Shown here piece after piece: positions 24,339-33,471 of a stretch of DNA of 48,250 bases. Below the pieces are notes generated by a model, which did not search any database, was not told the DNA's origin, and saw only the letters and a program-made list of their open reading frames with translations. Origin of the DNA: Planctomycetota bacterium (GTDB lineage: Bacteria > Planctomycetota > MHYJ01 > JACQXL01 > JACRIJ01); contig JACRIJ010000114.1 in NCBI GenBank assembly GCA_016220095.1, positions 1-48,250 on the forward strand, in the 5' to 3' direction. Each line of letters starts with the position of its first letter. The first letter of the stretch is position 1. A program made the position numbers and the translations under genes.

Positions 24339-25154
24339 ATGCATAAAAGAAAGAAAGCGTTAAAATACGAAGCCAAGCCGGACTTATCCGGAATGCTTAT
24401 AAGAGACAACACCTACCTTGACAGCGGCCTTGAAGGCTTGCGGGAATTGTCAATTGGCTACAGGGAAATCCAGTCAGCCCTGAAGAAAAACTCCGAAGAG
24501 CACAGGATAAATGCCGAAGACCACAGGAAGAATACTGAAGAACACAGAATAAACGCTGAAGAGCACAGGAAGAATTCGGAAGAACATGAAAGGATTTTCA
24601 ACCGGCTTAACGAGCATTCCGAAGCTCTTAAGGAACTGCAGAATAACACGCGGGATTTGCGGAATGATCTGCTTGAAATGCGGAAATCCTTGAAAGAAAC
24701 CAACAGGGCCGTCGCCGCTTTAGGAAACATAATCGGCTACAGCCTTGAAGACCTTGCGAAAATCATACTGCCCAAATGGCTCAAGTCGGAAGAGAACATT
24801 ATAGTGCATAACATAACGAGGAAATTCACGAAACTTTCAAACGGCGCGGAAATAGAAACAAATTTTGTCGGCAAAGGCACAAGAAACGGCAGGCCGATAG
24901 TGGTAATAGGCGAGGCAAAAACCAGGACTTACAGAGCGGAAATAAATACATTTCAACGGTATCTGCAGACACTCATTCAAAAATACCACGGCATTGAAAT
25001 CTACCCATTCTTTGTATCATACCTGTATCACGACTCGGCAAAAGCGGCCGCTCACAGGCACGGCATTCGCCTGATAGAATCAATTACCCTTGTGAAACTT
25101 ACGCCGTCAGGTCTGATAATGTCTTCGCCTGATTATAACCCGTGCTATCCCTAA
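24339..25154 (+). CDS. Coiled-coil protein with DUF3782-like (PD-(D/E)XK nuclease-fold) domain
   Basis: A 271-residue protein. Residues about 53-87 are five near-identical 7-residue repeats of the type EEHRINA/EEHRKNS, continuing as a coiled coil to about 125. The C-terminal half (ALGNIIGYSLEDLAKIILPKW, EIETNFVG, VVIGEAKTRTY, then ALPFFVSYL-like strands) resembles DUF3782 and related restriction-endonuclease-like domains. GEAK fits the E-x-K of the PD-(D/E)XK core; the usual acidic residue before it appears as E in EIETN. No signal peptide. Function unknown; DNA binding or cleavage is possible if the core is active. It is a single gene with its own nearly leaderless promoter, converging on the large minus-strand gene. 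Confidence 0.65.
   Translation: MHKRKKALKYEAKPDLSGMLIRDNTYLDSGLEGLRELSIGYREIQSALKKNSEEHRINAEDHRKNTEEHRINAEEHRKNSEEHERIFNRLNEHSEALKELQNNTRDLRNDLLEMRKSLKETNRAVAALGNIIGYSLEDLAKIILPKWLKSEENIIVHNITRKFTKLSNGAEIETNFVGKGTRNGRPIVVIGEAKTRTYRAEINTFQRYLQTLIQKYHGIEIYPFFVSYLYHDSAKAAAHRHGIRLIESITLVKLTPSGLIMSSPDYNPCYP
24495..24599 (+). repeat. In-frame 21-bp tandem repeat (5 units) encoding a heptad
   Basis: Five consecutive 21-base units begin GAAGAGCAC or GAAGACCAC and encode E-[ED]-H-[RE]-x-x-x heptads. Units 1 and 3 end INA and units 2 and 4 end KNT or KNS, so a 42-base higher-order unit was probably duplicated. The array can change length without loss of frame. Confidence 0.85.
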
Positions 25155-25178
25155 GTCCTGCGCAAAACAGGCAACGGC

Positions 25179-28100
25179 TTATTTCTCCTGCAGCGCTTTC
25201 AACTCTTCTTCCGCATCCAGCACTCCCTGTTGGCATGACAGCATAAACCATTTAACCGCCTCCTTTTTGTCCTGGGCTACTGCGATGCCGTTCAGGTAAA
25301 ACAATCCTAAATTATATTGTGCGACAGGATTGCCCTGATAAGCCGATTTTGAAAACCACTTGTATGCCTCATTAACATCCGCATCCACGCCCGTGCCGTT
25401 ACAAAAACACACTCCGAGATTCAGCTCAGCTTCTGGGCAACCGCCGTCTTCCACGGCTTTTTTAAACCATTTAACCGCCTTTTTCGGGTCTTTTTCACCG
25501 GTTAAGCCGGCCAGCCATGCCTTGCCTATATTGGTAGAGGCCAGTAGATGCTTCTGTTCCGCCGCTTTTTCAAGCCATTCCAACCCCTTCTGCGGGTCTT
25601 TTTCTACGCCGAACACCCCATTAATATAATATATGCCCGCTAAATATTGAGCGGCAGGCATATCCTGTTTTGCTGATTTAAACAGCCAGTCAAGCGCCAA
25701 TTTTTCATCCTTAGCGATTCCGATTCCTTCCATGTATAGTGAGGCGAGTTTATATTGCGCAAATTTATTGCCCTGTTCGGCCGACTTTTTGGTCCAGTCA
25801 AATCCCTTCTTGTCATCTTTTTCCAAGTTACCGTCGCCCGCGGCATAAAAATCCCCCAGCAGATATTGCGCATCGCTATTGCCGCCTTCGGCTGATTTGC
25901 GCATCCACTTCATGACTTTATCATATTCCACCGGGCATTCCGTTGCATTGACCTTATCGTCATTTAATAATCTTACTGTCAAAAAAAACTGGGATTGCGG
26001 ATCGCCGGCTTCGGCCTTGGCAATAAACTCTTCAAGAGGAACCGCAAAAATACCCATGTTGATTCTTTGTGAGAAGTGCATTCGCGTGCCTATTCCGGAA
26101 AGCGCTCTGATACTTTCCTGATCGCCCTGCTCTGCCGCCACGCGCAGTAATTTAACCGCCTCACTTTCGTTTCTTTCAACGCCGTTGCCGAAAAGATAAC
26201 ATATGCCTAACGCCTTATGCGCTGAAATTTCCTTTTCTTCCATATAAGTCACTTTTCTCCACCATCTTACCGCTTCTTTGGCATTGCGCTCCACGCCGTT
26301 ACCTTTATAGTAACACATGCCAAGGGTGAACCACGCGTCAAAATTCAACTGCTCCGCGGATTTTCTTACCCACTTAAAGCATTCCTCTTTGTTTTTCGGC
26401 ACTCCCAAACCCAGCCTGTAACAGGTTCCCAGAAGATATTGGACATGCGTATCATTTTCGATTTCCGCATTCCGGCGCAACTGGGAAAGAATATTATTAA
26501 GCGTTGCTTTTGCGCCCGCATCCCCGAGTTCGGCGGCTTTCTGGAAATAACCGAGTGTTTTCACCGCATCTTCCGACAAATCAAATGCTTTTAAATACAA
26601 ATTGCCTAATTTGCAAAAAAAACCGGCCGGCGCGTCAGGGCGCAACCTCAGGCTCTGTTCAAAAGATTCTATCGCCCTGCCTGTCTGCTCAAGCATATCA
26701 AAAACAAACCCACGGTTTATCAGAATTAAAGCTATGAATTCCTTTTTTGAAAGGTTCCTGGAAAAATGATACGCTGGGGAATCCTCTGCATCCGATTCAA
26801 GCAGGCCGCTGTTTTCCAGGAAATCCCCATATTCCTTGAGGGTTTTCATTTCCGCTCCTTTGTTTGTTGTTTCTATATTGCGCTTGAAATTGCCGTCATC
26901 ATATCTTACGAATACGTGTGACGGAAGCGCTACGCCATACAGCGGGAGATCCAGCCTTTCGCCGATTGCAAGATACAGCGTGCTGAACCCCATGCAATTG
27001 CCTTCCATGGTATCCAGTACATTATGCAGGAAACTTCCGCTCGGATTGCCGCTGAATCTCCCCATCTCTGTCTTAATGTATTTTTCTTTTTGCGCCTTTA
27101 CGATATACGCCTTTCGGAAATTAAAAAGATAATCATTTATGATTCCTATTATTTTTTCAGGGTCTTTTTCCGTGCCGATGCGGGACTTAATCTCGTCCGC
27201 GATATAATCAAGTTCCTTCATGTAATCACTGATGTCCATATCCGGAGAGACCTGCTGTGCCAGCATCAAGGCGGCGTTTCCGACATTAATATCCGCGTCA
27301 TTCGCGGAAATGATATTTTCAATCCATTCCAGTTCCTTTACTGCGATAGCAGTGAGTTTTACGGGATCCGCCGGTTTTGGTTCTCCAAGTTTTGCTTTAC
27401 AAAAGAAGATGTATAGCCTGGCATCAGGCAGATACTCGCCATTGGGATATCTTTCCATGAATTCATTAAGTTCGCTTATCGCCTTCGCCCCTTCATTGAG
27501 CTGGATGTAAAGGAAGCTCAAATAATAATAGACGTCGTAAACATCGCCTTCCGGCGAATCGGCCGTTATGTCTTGTTTGGCTTTTTGCAGGACTTTAAAA
27601 GCTGCGGAAAAGTTTTGCGTTTTCATCAGCAATTCGGCCAGGCCGCAACAAGCCGGCAGGAAATCCTGTTTTACCTTCAAGGCTTTCAGGAAAAAGCCGG
27701 TGCTTTTATCAATATTTTCCTTTTGAGACAAGTTTGATGCCGCGTAAATCCTGCCCATCGTGTTAAGCGCCCTGTAGTTATCCGGATTCAGCGAAAGCGA
27801 TTTTTCGGCATATTCCCTGGCTGTTTCGGCGTATTTTTTTGCCTTCAACGAAATTGATTTGCGAAAGAAAATTTCTGCTTTGACGGCATACGCGCTGTCA
27901 TCATCCGGCTGAATTGCTATAATTCTGTCAACATCTTCAACAGCCAGGCCAAACTCATTTTTCTCCTTATATGTATTAGCCCGTTTGAACAGCAAAACGG
28001 CGTTTCCGGGATCGGCATTGATTTTGGCGGACAAATCCCTGATTGCGTCTTCATATACGCGGTCATTCACCAATATGGATGATACCATGGTTTCAAGGAC

Positions 28101-29543
28101 GCCTATGCCGTTGATTGCTTCCTGTTTTTCCTCGCCTGTAAGGAACTGTTCTATTTTCTTGCGCGCGACCCTGTCCTTGACGTCATCCAAATGGCTTTCC
28201 AGGTAACTGTAGAAAGATTCCATAAGGCTGATAAGCCATTCGCCCTTAGGAGACCTGTTGGCTGATTTCAGGGAAAACTGGATTGCCTTCAACATGTAGA
28301 TGAAACTTTCCTTGTTTTCCAGTTTGCGCTGAAGCGTTTCGTCAACGCCGCCCAAATCCGGCAGATAAGCGTCGTAAAGCGGTTCAAGGGCCGTGACAAG
28401 ATTGTCTTCTGTAAGTTCCACGAATTTAGTTTCAGCGCCGAGGCCCGAGACAAAAAGTTCGGCAACGGTATTGTCCATTGTGAAACCGGTTATGGTATTT
28501 TTGTAGTCTTCAGAAACGAATTCCGCCTGTTCAACGCGAAAATCGGATGCGGTAATAAATTCACATAATCCTTCCGACGCGAAACGTATTTTTACAATAT
28601 GCCGGCCTTTCTCTTCCGTAATATTAAAATGCAGTCTTGGCAGAATATCGTAAGTTGTTTTTATTACTTCCAATATATCCCGCTTTACCGAAGAAAGTTT
28701 TGCTTCTGCTCTCAACGTTATCTTGCCGGATTTTCCCGACTCAAACCAGAATACGGGACAAAACCTGACAGGGGGGATTTCAATTTTCGCGAAATAGCAG
28801 GTGTCAAGTTCCGGCAGGTAAACTCTGGCCGTCGGATTTCCGTAGAAGAAACTTGCGAGCACTCTGCCGTTCTCGGATACCGACATAAACAATTGAGGTG
28901 ATTTGTACGCAATCCGGATGCGGATTATTTTACCGGGCTCTTCCGCGGCGCGGCGGTTTATTTGCATGTCGGCAAATAATTCCTTGCCGATTACGCTTAC
29001 TGCCGCAAGGGACAAATCCGTATATAATTTTTTCAGCATTTCAAGGTCTTCCGGCGTTTCTGCCTTGATCCAGTCAATAAACAGCCGTGATTGCGCGGCA
29101 AATTCGGATTGCGGGTATTTGACGACCAATTGTTCGTAGTATTGGACCGCGGACAGCCTATTGTCTTTATGATAGCAGTATTCCGCCGTATTGAAAAGCG
29201 ATTCCGGAGCGAATTCGGAATCCGGGAAATCCGTGAAAACCCTCTTGTAATCATCAAGCGATTTTTTCAGCGCCTCTTCCGTTGCCCCTATTGCGAACAG
29301 AATATCGGCTTCTCTGAACAGCGCTTCGGGTATTTTACCGTGGCCTGGGTATTGCGAGATGAATTGCGTCAGCAATTGCAGTACCGCGGGGGATTTATCT
29401 TCTTTCGCCCTGGCCGCTTCTATTTTTTCCCATAATCTGCCGGATTTTTCGTCATCGTTTTCGGACCAGCCGGTTTTGCCGGGCAATGCTAAAACAAAAA
29501 ACAGCAGTAACGGCGCAATCAGTTTTTTTCTCGCAATTTCCAT
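25179..29543 (-). CDS. Large exported TPR - LolA-like - transglutaminase-like - Sel1 repeat protein
   Basis: A 1454-residue protein with signal peptide (LIAPLLLFFVLALPG). Residues about 30-190 are YbgF/BamD-like TPRs (YPGHGKIPEALFREADILF). About 200-390 look like a lipoprotein-carrier (LolA/DUF2092-like) beta domain. About 495-760 are classic TPRs. About 785-910 form a transglutaminase-like domain of SirB1 type with a possible triad: Cys in EGNCMGFS (about 847), His in PSHVFVRY (about 872) and Asn/Glu in NIETTNKG (about 888). From about 1030 to the end run roughly ten Sel1 repeats (AQYLLGDFYAAG, AQYKLASLYMEGIGI). It is probably a periplasmic scaffold with an enzymatic core; activity unproven. 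Its own promoter and an AGAGGT ribosome site precede it. Confidence 0.82.
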   Translation of the reverse strand: MEIARKKLIAPLLLFFVLALPGKTGWSENDDEKSGRLWEKIEAARAKEDKSPAVLQLLTQFISQYPGHGKIPEALFREADILFAIGATEEALKKSLDDYKRVFTDFPDSEFAPESLFNTAEYCYHKDNRLSAVQYYEQLVVKYPQSEFAAQSRLFIDWIKAETPEDLEMLKKLYTDLSLAAVSVIGKELFADMQINRRAAEEPGKIIRIRIAYKSPQLFMSVSENGRVLASFFYGNPTARVYLPELDTCYFAKIEIPPVRFCPVFWFESGKSGKITLRAEAKLSSVKRDILEVIKTTYDILPRLHFNITEEKGRHIVKIRFASEGLCEFITASDFRVEQAEFVSEDYKNTITGFTMDNTVAELFVSGLGAETKFVELTEDNLVTALEPLYDAYLPDLGGVDETLQRKLENKESFIYMLKAIQFSLKSANRSPKGEWLISLMESFYSYLESHLDDVKDRVARKKIEQFLTGEEKQEAINGIGVLETMVSSILVNDRVYEDAIRDLSAKINADPGNAVLLFKRANTYKEKNEFGLAVEDVDRIIAIQPDDDSAYAVKAEIFFRKSISLKAKKYAETAREYAEKSLSLNPDNYRALNTMGRIYAASNLSQKENIDKSTGFFLKALKVKQDFLPACCGLAELLMKTQNFSAAFKVLQKAKQDITADSPEGDVYDVYYYLSFLYIQLNEGAKAISELNEFMERYPNGEYLPDARLYIFFCKAKLGEPKPADPVKLTAIAVKELEWIENIISANDADINVGNAALMLAQQVSPDMDISDYMKELDYIADEIKSRIGTEKDPEKIIGIINDYLFNFRKAYIVKAQKEKYIKTEMGRFSGNPSGSFLHNVLDTMEGNCMGFSTLYLAIGERLDLPLYGVALPSHVFVRYDDGNFKRNIETTNKGAEMKTLKEYGDFLENSGLLESDAEDSPAYHFSRNLSKKEFIALILINRGFVFDMLEQTGRAIESFEQSLRLRPDAPAGFFCKLGNLYLKAFDLSEDAVKTLGYFQKAAELGDAGAKATLNNILSQLRRNAEIENDTHVQYLLGTCYRLGLGVPKNKEECFKWVRKSAEQLNFDAWFTLGMCYYKGNGVERNAKEAVRWWRKVTYMEEKEISAHKALGICYLFGNGVERNESEAVKLLRVAAEQGDQESIRALSGIGTRMHFSQRINMGIFAVPLEEFIAKAEAGDPQSQFFLTVRLLNDDKVNATECPVEYDKVMKWMRKSAEGGNSDAQYLLGDFYAAGDGNLEKDDKKGFDWTKKSAEQGNKFAQYKLASLYMEGIGIAKDEKLALDWLFKSAKQDMPAAQYLAGIYYINGVFGVEKDPQKGLEWLEKAAEQKHLLASTNIGKAWLAGLTGEKDPKKAVKWFKKAVEDGGCPEAELNLGVCFCNGTGVDADVNEAYKWFSKSAYQGNPVAQYNLGLFYLNGIAVAQDKKEAVKWFMLSCQQGVLDAEEELKALQEK

Positions 29544-29573
29544 TGTTACCTCTAAGAAAGCATTTATTTGATT

Positions 29574-29601
29574 ATTATAGCAATTTACAGGAAAATATCA
29601 A
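29574..29601 (-). promoter_or_regulatory. Promoter of the TPR/transglutaminase/Sel1 gene
   Basis: On the minus strand TTGATA (29601-29596), 16 bases, TATAAT (29579-29574), with TGC just before the -10. The 12 bases AATTGCTATAAT are identical in the promoter at 35783-35810. The leader is about 25 nt and carries AGAGGT before the ATG. Confidence 0.78.
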
Positions 29602-29722
29602 CCAAAATACCGGCTATAATGCATCGCATAAGTGAAGATGGGTTTTCAAGTTCCCCGCGGCATTTTGATGTTCACGTTATTTTCTCAACCCGCCTTCACT
29701 GGCCATTAGCTTTTTCATTATC

Positions 29723-29751
29723 TTGACTTAATACTTCTTTTATTATATAAA
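29723..29751 (+). promoter_or_regulatory. Promoter of the acyl-CoA carboxylase operon
   Basis: TTGACT (29723-29728), 17 bases, TATAAA (29746-29751). The start of RNA would be near 29758, about 44 bases before the ATG at 29802. A second TATAAT at 29782-29787 lies much closer to the gene but has no good -35. Confidence 0.6.
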
Positions 29752-29801
29752 TAAACCGTCCTGCAGAGTAGGCAGGGCAGTTATAATTGGGAGTTGTCCT
29801 T

Positions 29802-31355
29802 ATGGTAAAAAAAGAAGACAAACTGCGCCATCTTGAGCAATTAAAAAAGAAGGCCCTTGAAGGCGGCGGCAGGGAACGCATTGAAAAACAGCATCAGGCG
29901 GGCAAACTCACCGCGCGGGAAAGGATAGACCTCCTGCTGGATGAAGGTTCGTTTGACGAAACTGATACCCTTGTGAGGCATAAATTCACGCATTTCGGCA
30001 TCGGCAAAAACCGGCCTTTAGGCGACGGCGTAGTCACCGGATACGGGCTCGTTGACGGCAGGCCGGTGGCGGTTTTTTCCCAGGATTTTACCGTGTTCGG
30101 CGGCAGTCTCGGCGAAATGCACGCCATGAAAATATGCAAGGTAATGGACGGCGCGGTCAAAAGGGGCATACCGGTTATAGGATTCAATGATTCGGGCGGC
30201 GCGCGCATTCAGGAAGGCGTGGTCAGCCTCGGCGGCTACGCGGATATTTTTCTCAGGAATACTCTGGCATCCGGCGTAGTGCCGCAGATATCCGCGGTAA
30301 TGGGCCCCTGCGCGGGTGGCGCGGTGTATTCGCCCGCAATAACGGATTTCATTTTCATGGTGGAACATACGAGCTATATGTTCGTCACAGGCCCGAATGT
30401 CATAAAGGCCGTTACCCACGAAGACGTTTCTTTTGAAGACCTTGGCGGCGCCAGGGCGCATAACGAGATAAGCGGCGTCGCGCAGTTCTCGGCAAAAAAC
30501 GAATCCGAATGCATCCGGAACATCAAGAAACTTCTAACATTCATTCCGCAGAACAATATGGAAGAAGCCCCCGCAATACCCTGCGACGATGCTTCGGACA
30601 GAAAAATAAAAAAACTGAACACCATTGTGCCTGACAATCCGCAAATCCCTTATGACATGAAAGAAGTCATTCTTGCGGCCGTGGACAACGGCGAATTTCT
30701 TGAAGTCCATGCCGAATTTGCGAAAAACATCATAGTCGGTTTCGGCAGGTTCAACGGCCGCAGTGTGGGAATCATCGCCCAACAGCCGGCTTTTCTCGCG
30801 GGATGCCTTGATATAAATTCTTCGGCCAAAGGCGCGAGATTTATAAGATTCTGCGACGCGTTTAATATTCCGCTCGTGACGTTTGAAGACGTCCCGGGAT
30901 TCCTGCCCGGCATAGCTCAGGAACACGGCGGCATTATAAAAAACGGCGCAAAATTGCTGTACGCCTACTGCGAAGCCACGGTGCCGAAAATAACCGTAAT
31001 TACGCGCAAGGCATACGGCGGCGCGTACGACGTCATGAGCAGTAAACACATCAGAGGCGACGTTAATTTTGCCTGGCCTACGGCCGAAATCGCCGTAATG
31101 GGGCCCGAAGGCGCGGTTAACATCATTTTTAAAAAGGAAATTGAAACTGCAAAAGACCCGAAAGCAACCCGTGAAAGGCTCCTTAATGAATACAAGGAAA
31201 AATTTGCCTCGCCTTATATCGCCGCTGAGGAGGGTTACGTTGACGACGTCATCGAACCCGCAACCACTCGTTACAGGATAATCAAAGCCCTGGAATTCCT
31301 TAAAAACAAACGCGATAATAACCCGCCGAAAAAACACGGGAATATACCGTTGTGA
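29802..31355 (+). CDS. pccB: Acyl-CoA carboxylase, carboxyltransferase subunit (PccB/MmdA type)
   Basis: A 517-residue carboxyltransferase that moves CO2 from carboxybiotin to an acyl-CoA (propionyl-CoA most often, acetyl-CoA also possible), or the reverse in decarboxylases. Both crotonase-like halves are present: [12 protein letters not shown] and [12 protein letters not shown] in the N-half, [21 protein letters not shown] and [13 protein letters not shown] in the C-half. The ATG at 29802 is chosen over an upstream TTG because GGGAG lies 8 bases before it and the product starts with the usual charged helix ([18 protein letters not shown]). Biotin carboxylase and biotin carrier genes follow, so this is a complete three-gene enzyme. 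No mutase or epimerase gene is present in the window. Confidence 0.93.
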   Translation: MVKKEDKLRHLEQLKKKALEGGGRERIEKQHQAGKLTARERIDLLLDEGSFDETDTLVRHKFTHFGIGKNRPLGDGVVTGYGLVDGRPVAVFSQDFTVFGGSLGEMHAMKICKVMDGAVKRGIPVIGFNDSGGARIQEGVVSLGGYADIFLRNTLASGVVPQISAVMGPCAGGAVYSPAITDFIFMVEHTSYMFVTGPNVIKAVTHEDVSFEDLGGARAHNEISGVAQFSAKNESECIRNIKKLLTFIPQNNMEEAPAIPCDDASDRKIKKLNTIVPDNPQIPYDMKEVILAAVDNGEFLEVHAEFAKNIIVGFGRFNGRSVGIIAQQPAFLAGCLDINSSAKGARFIRFCDAFNIPLVTFEDVPGFLPGIAQEHGGIIKNGAKLLYAYCEATVPKITVITRKAYGGAYDVMSSKHIRGDVNFAWPTAEIAVMGPEGAVNIIFKKEIETAKDPKATRERLLNEYKEKFASPYIAAEEGYVDDVIEPATTRYRIIKALEFLKNKRDNNPPKKHGNIPL

Positions 31356-31358
31356 GAT

Positions 31359-31417
31359 AAGGGATTACGGAGTTAAGGGGTTACGGAGTTGAGGGGTTAC
31401 GGAGTTGAGGAGTTTAG
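31359..31417. repeat. 16-bp tandem repeat, 3.6 units, abutting a start codon
   Basis: A partial unit (31359-31368) and units at 31369-31384, 31385-31400 and 31401-31416 follow the pattern GGAGTTGAGGGGTTAC. It is the reverse complement of the array at 2738-2793. In the last unit the sequence reads GAGGAG (31407-31412), five bases before the ATG at 31418, so the repeat itself supplies the ribosome-binding site of the biotin carboxylase gene. Confidence 0.88.
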
Positions 31418-32917
31418 ATGCCGGTAAAAATACTGAAAAAAATACTTATTGCCAACAGGGGCGAGATTGCCATGCGCATCCTGCGCGCGTGCAGGGAACT
31501 CGGGATAAAAACCGTCGCCATATACAGCGATATAGACGAATGGTCGCCGCATGTGCTCGCGGCGGACGAATCATTTCCGCTCGGCGGCTCGCTTTCAAAG
31601 GATTCCTACCTGCGGCTGGATAAAATAATTGACATTGCAAAAAAATCCGGCGCGGACGCAATCCACCCCGGCTACGGATTCCTCGCGGAAAACCCGCTTC
31701 TTTCCGCGGCGTGCGCGAAAAATAAAATCATTTTCATAGGCCCTTCGGCGGATTCAATGGAAAAGATCGGCGATAAGATAAACGCCCGCCTGCTTGCGAC
31801 GAAAATAAAGGTACCGACAGTCCCGGGAATTTACAAGCCGCTTACCGAAGACGGCGACTTGGGGCATATCCTGAAAACCGTCGGCCTGCCTCTTGCCGTA
31901 AAAGCGTCCGCTGGCGGCGGCGGCAAGGGCATGCGTATCGTCAGGCACGCAAAAGACCTGCGCCATTCCATAAAAGAAGCGCGCTCGGAAGCAAAGGCCG
32001 CGTTCGGAAATGACATTGTTTACGCGGAAAAATACATTGAGTCTCCGCGGCATATTGAAATGCAGGTTCTCGCAGATTCCTCCGGCAATACGGTATATCT
32101 CGGCGAACGCGAATGCTCCATCCAGAGAAGGCACCAGAAATTAATAGAAGAATCGCCTTCTCCTTTTGTTGATGCGGAATTGCGTGCGAAAATGGGCGAA
32201 ACCGCGTGCAAGATCGCCCGCGCAGTGGGATACGCCAACGCCGGCACCGTGGAATTTCTCGTTGACAATAAAAAGAATTTTTACTTCCTTGAAGTAAACG
32301 CCCGGCTCCAGGTGGAACACCCGGTAACCGAAATGGTTACCGGCATAGACCTTGTCAAAGAACAAATACGGATTGCGTCAGGCGAAAAATTGCGTTTTTC
32401 CCAGGACAATATCCGCATCCGCGGCGCGGCCATAGAATGCCGCATTAACGCGGAAAATCCTTACGACGGTTTTACGCCGTCAATCGGCGAAATCAGCGGC
32501 GTGGAAGAACCCCACGGGCCCTTTACAAGAGTGGACAGCACCATAGAACCCGGCATGAAAATAACCATGTTCTACGACCCGCTGATGGCGAAATTGATTA
32601 CGTGGGGCAATAACCGCGCCGAGGCAATCGAACGCATGAAAAGGGCCCTGAAGGAATATAAGATAGTAGGCATTCACACGGTAATACCGTTTCACATAGA
32701 AATACTCAAACACCCGAAATTCTTAAAAGGCGATTTTAATACGCATTTCATAGAAAAAGAATTCAAGTTTACGCCCTCATCCGGCAGAGACGCGCGCGAA
32801 GCGGCCATGATAGCCGCCGCGCTGGAATACTGCAGAAAACGCAAGGAAACGCCGGTGTTTACAACAAAAACCTCGGACGGCTGGAAAAAGGCGTCGTTCG
32901 CGGAAAATAAAAGGTAA
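31418..32917 (+). CDS. accC: Biotin carboxylase subunit of acyl-CoA carboxylase
   Basis: A 499-residue ATP-grasp enzyme that carboxylates biotin with bicarbonate and ATP. Order: N-terminal biotin-carboxylase domain (KILIANRGEIAMRILRACRELG; HPGYGFLAEN), ATP-grasp with the glycine loop KASAGGGGKGM (about 163-173), the ERDCS-equivalent ERECSIQRRHQK, the catalytic FLEVNARLQVEHPVTEM and the C-terminal domain with ECRINAENP. It stops after the biotin-carboxylase part without a fused carrier domain; the carrier is the next gene. The ribosome-binding site GAGGAG comes from the tandem repeat that fills the 62-base gap after pccB. Confidence 0.95.
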   Translation: MPVKILKKILIANRGEIAMRILRACRELGIKTVAIYSDIDEWSPHVLAADESFPLGGSLSKDSYLRLDKIIDIAKKSGADAIHPGYGFLAENPLLSAACAKNKIIFIGPSADSMEKIGDKINARLLATKIKVPTVPGIYKPLTEDGDLGHILKTVGLPLAVKASAGGGGKGMRIVRHAKDLRHSIKEARSEAKAAFGNDIVYAEKYIESPRHIEMQVLADSSGNTVYLGERECSIQRRHQKLIEESPSPFVDAELRAKMGETACKIARAVGYANAGTVEFLVDNKKNFYFLEVNARLQVEHPVTEMVTGIDLVKEQIRIASGEKLRFSQDNIRIRGAAIECRINAENPYDGFTPSIGEISGVEEPHGPFTRVDSTIEPGMKITMFYDPLMAKLITWGNNRAEAIERMKRALKEYKIVGIHTVIPFHIEILKHPKFLKGDFNTHFIEKEFKFTPSSGRDAREAAMIAAALEYCRKRKETPVFTTKTSDGWKKASFAENKR

Positions 32918-32923
32918 GCCTAT

Positions 32924-33430
32924 ATGAAATTATCAGTCGTTTTTGAAGGCAGGAAAGAGAGCTTTGAGATAGAAGAAGATGGCGGCGCTATCGTGCTCAA
33001 AAGCGCGAGCGGCGAACACCGCATCGTCCTTGACCATTATAAGAGATGCATACGAAACGCCAGAGTGGATAATAAGAAACTTACCTTCGGCTGGCGCAAA
33101 AAAAACGGCCAATACGAAATCCAGATTGACGGCATTCCATACGAAATCACGGTCACGGATTCCAGATACGAGCACCTGCATAAACTGCCCGAGCGGGCCT
33201 GCCGGATAAACAACGGTAAATGCCCCGTCACAGCCCCCATACCGGGGCTTATCACGGCAATAAAAGTCAAACCCGGAGATAAAGTAAAAAAAGATGACAG
33301 CCTTATCACGCTGGATGCGATGAAACTTCAAAACGATATCTTCGCCCCGAGAGACGGCAAAATCGTGGAAATAAAAGTTAAAATAAACGATACTGTGGAT
33401 AAAGGAACCGTGCTTATCGTTATTGAATAA
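32924..33430 (+). CDS. Biotin carboxyl carrier protein of acyl-CoA carboxylase
   Basis: A 168-residue carrier. The C-terminal ~70 residues are the biotinyl/lipoyl domain (VTAPIPGLITAIKVKPGDKV; DAMKLQNDIFAPRDGKI). The lysine in AMKL is the biotin attachment point; most carriers have AMKM, so the residue after Lys differs conservatively. The N-terminal ~100 residues are a beta-rich linker domain similar to that between carboxylase and carrier in PccA. It begins 6 bases after the biotin carboxylase stop, with AAAGG upstream, and is the last gene of the operon; it meets the minus-strand peptidase gene end to end. Confidence 0.92.
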   Translation: MKLSVVFEGRKESFEIEEDGGAIVLKSASGEHRIVLDHYKRCIRNARVDNKKLTFGWRKKNGQYEIQIDGIPYEITVTDSRYEHLHKLPERACRINNGKCPVTAPIPGLITAIKVKPGDKVKKDDSLITLDAMKLQNDIFAPRDGKIVEIKVKINDTVDKGTVLIVIE

Positions 33431-33471
33431 TGAATCGCAATAAACAATCAATTTCGAAATATTTTTCGCCG

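Noticed and set aside
24495..24599. Regular 21-base repeats looked at as a possible CRISPR array
   Set aside because: Units are directly adjacent without spacers and lie in frame inside a protein gene, encoding coiled-coil heptads.
30018..31337. Long open frames on the minus strand opposite the carboxyltransferase gene
   Set aside because: They are antisense to highly conserved codons of pccB and show no motifs; they arise from codon bias of the real gene.
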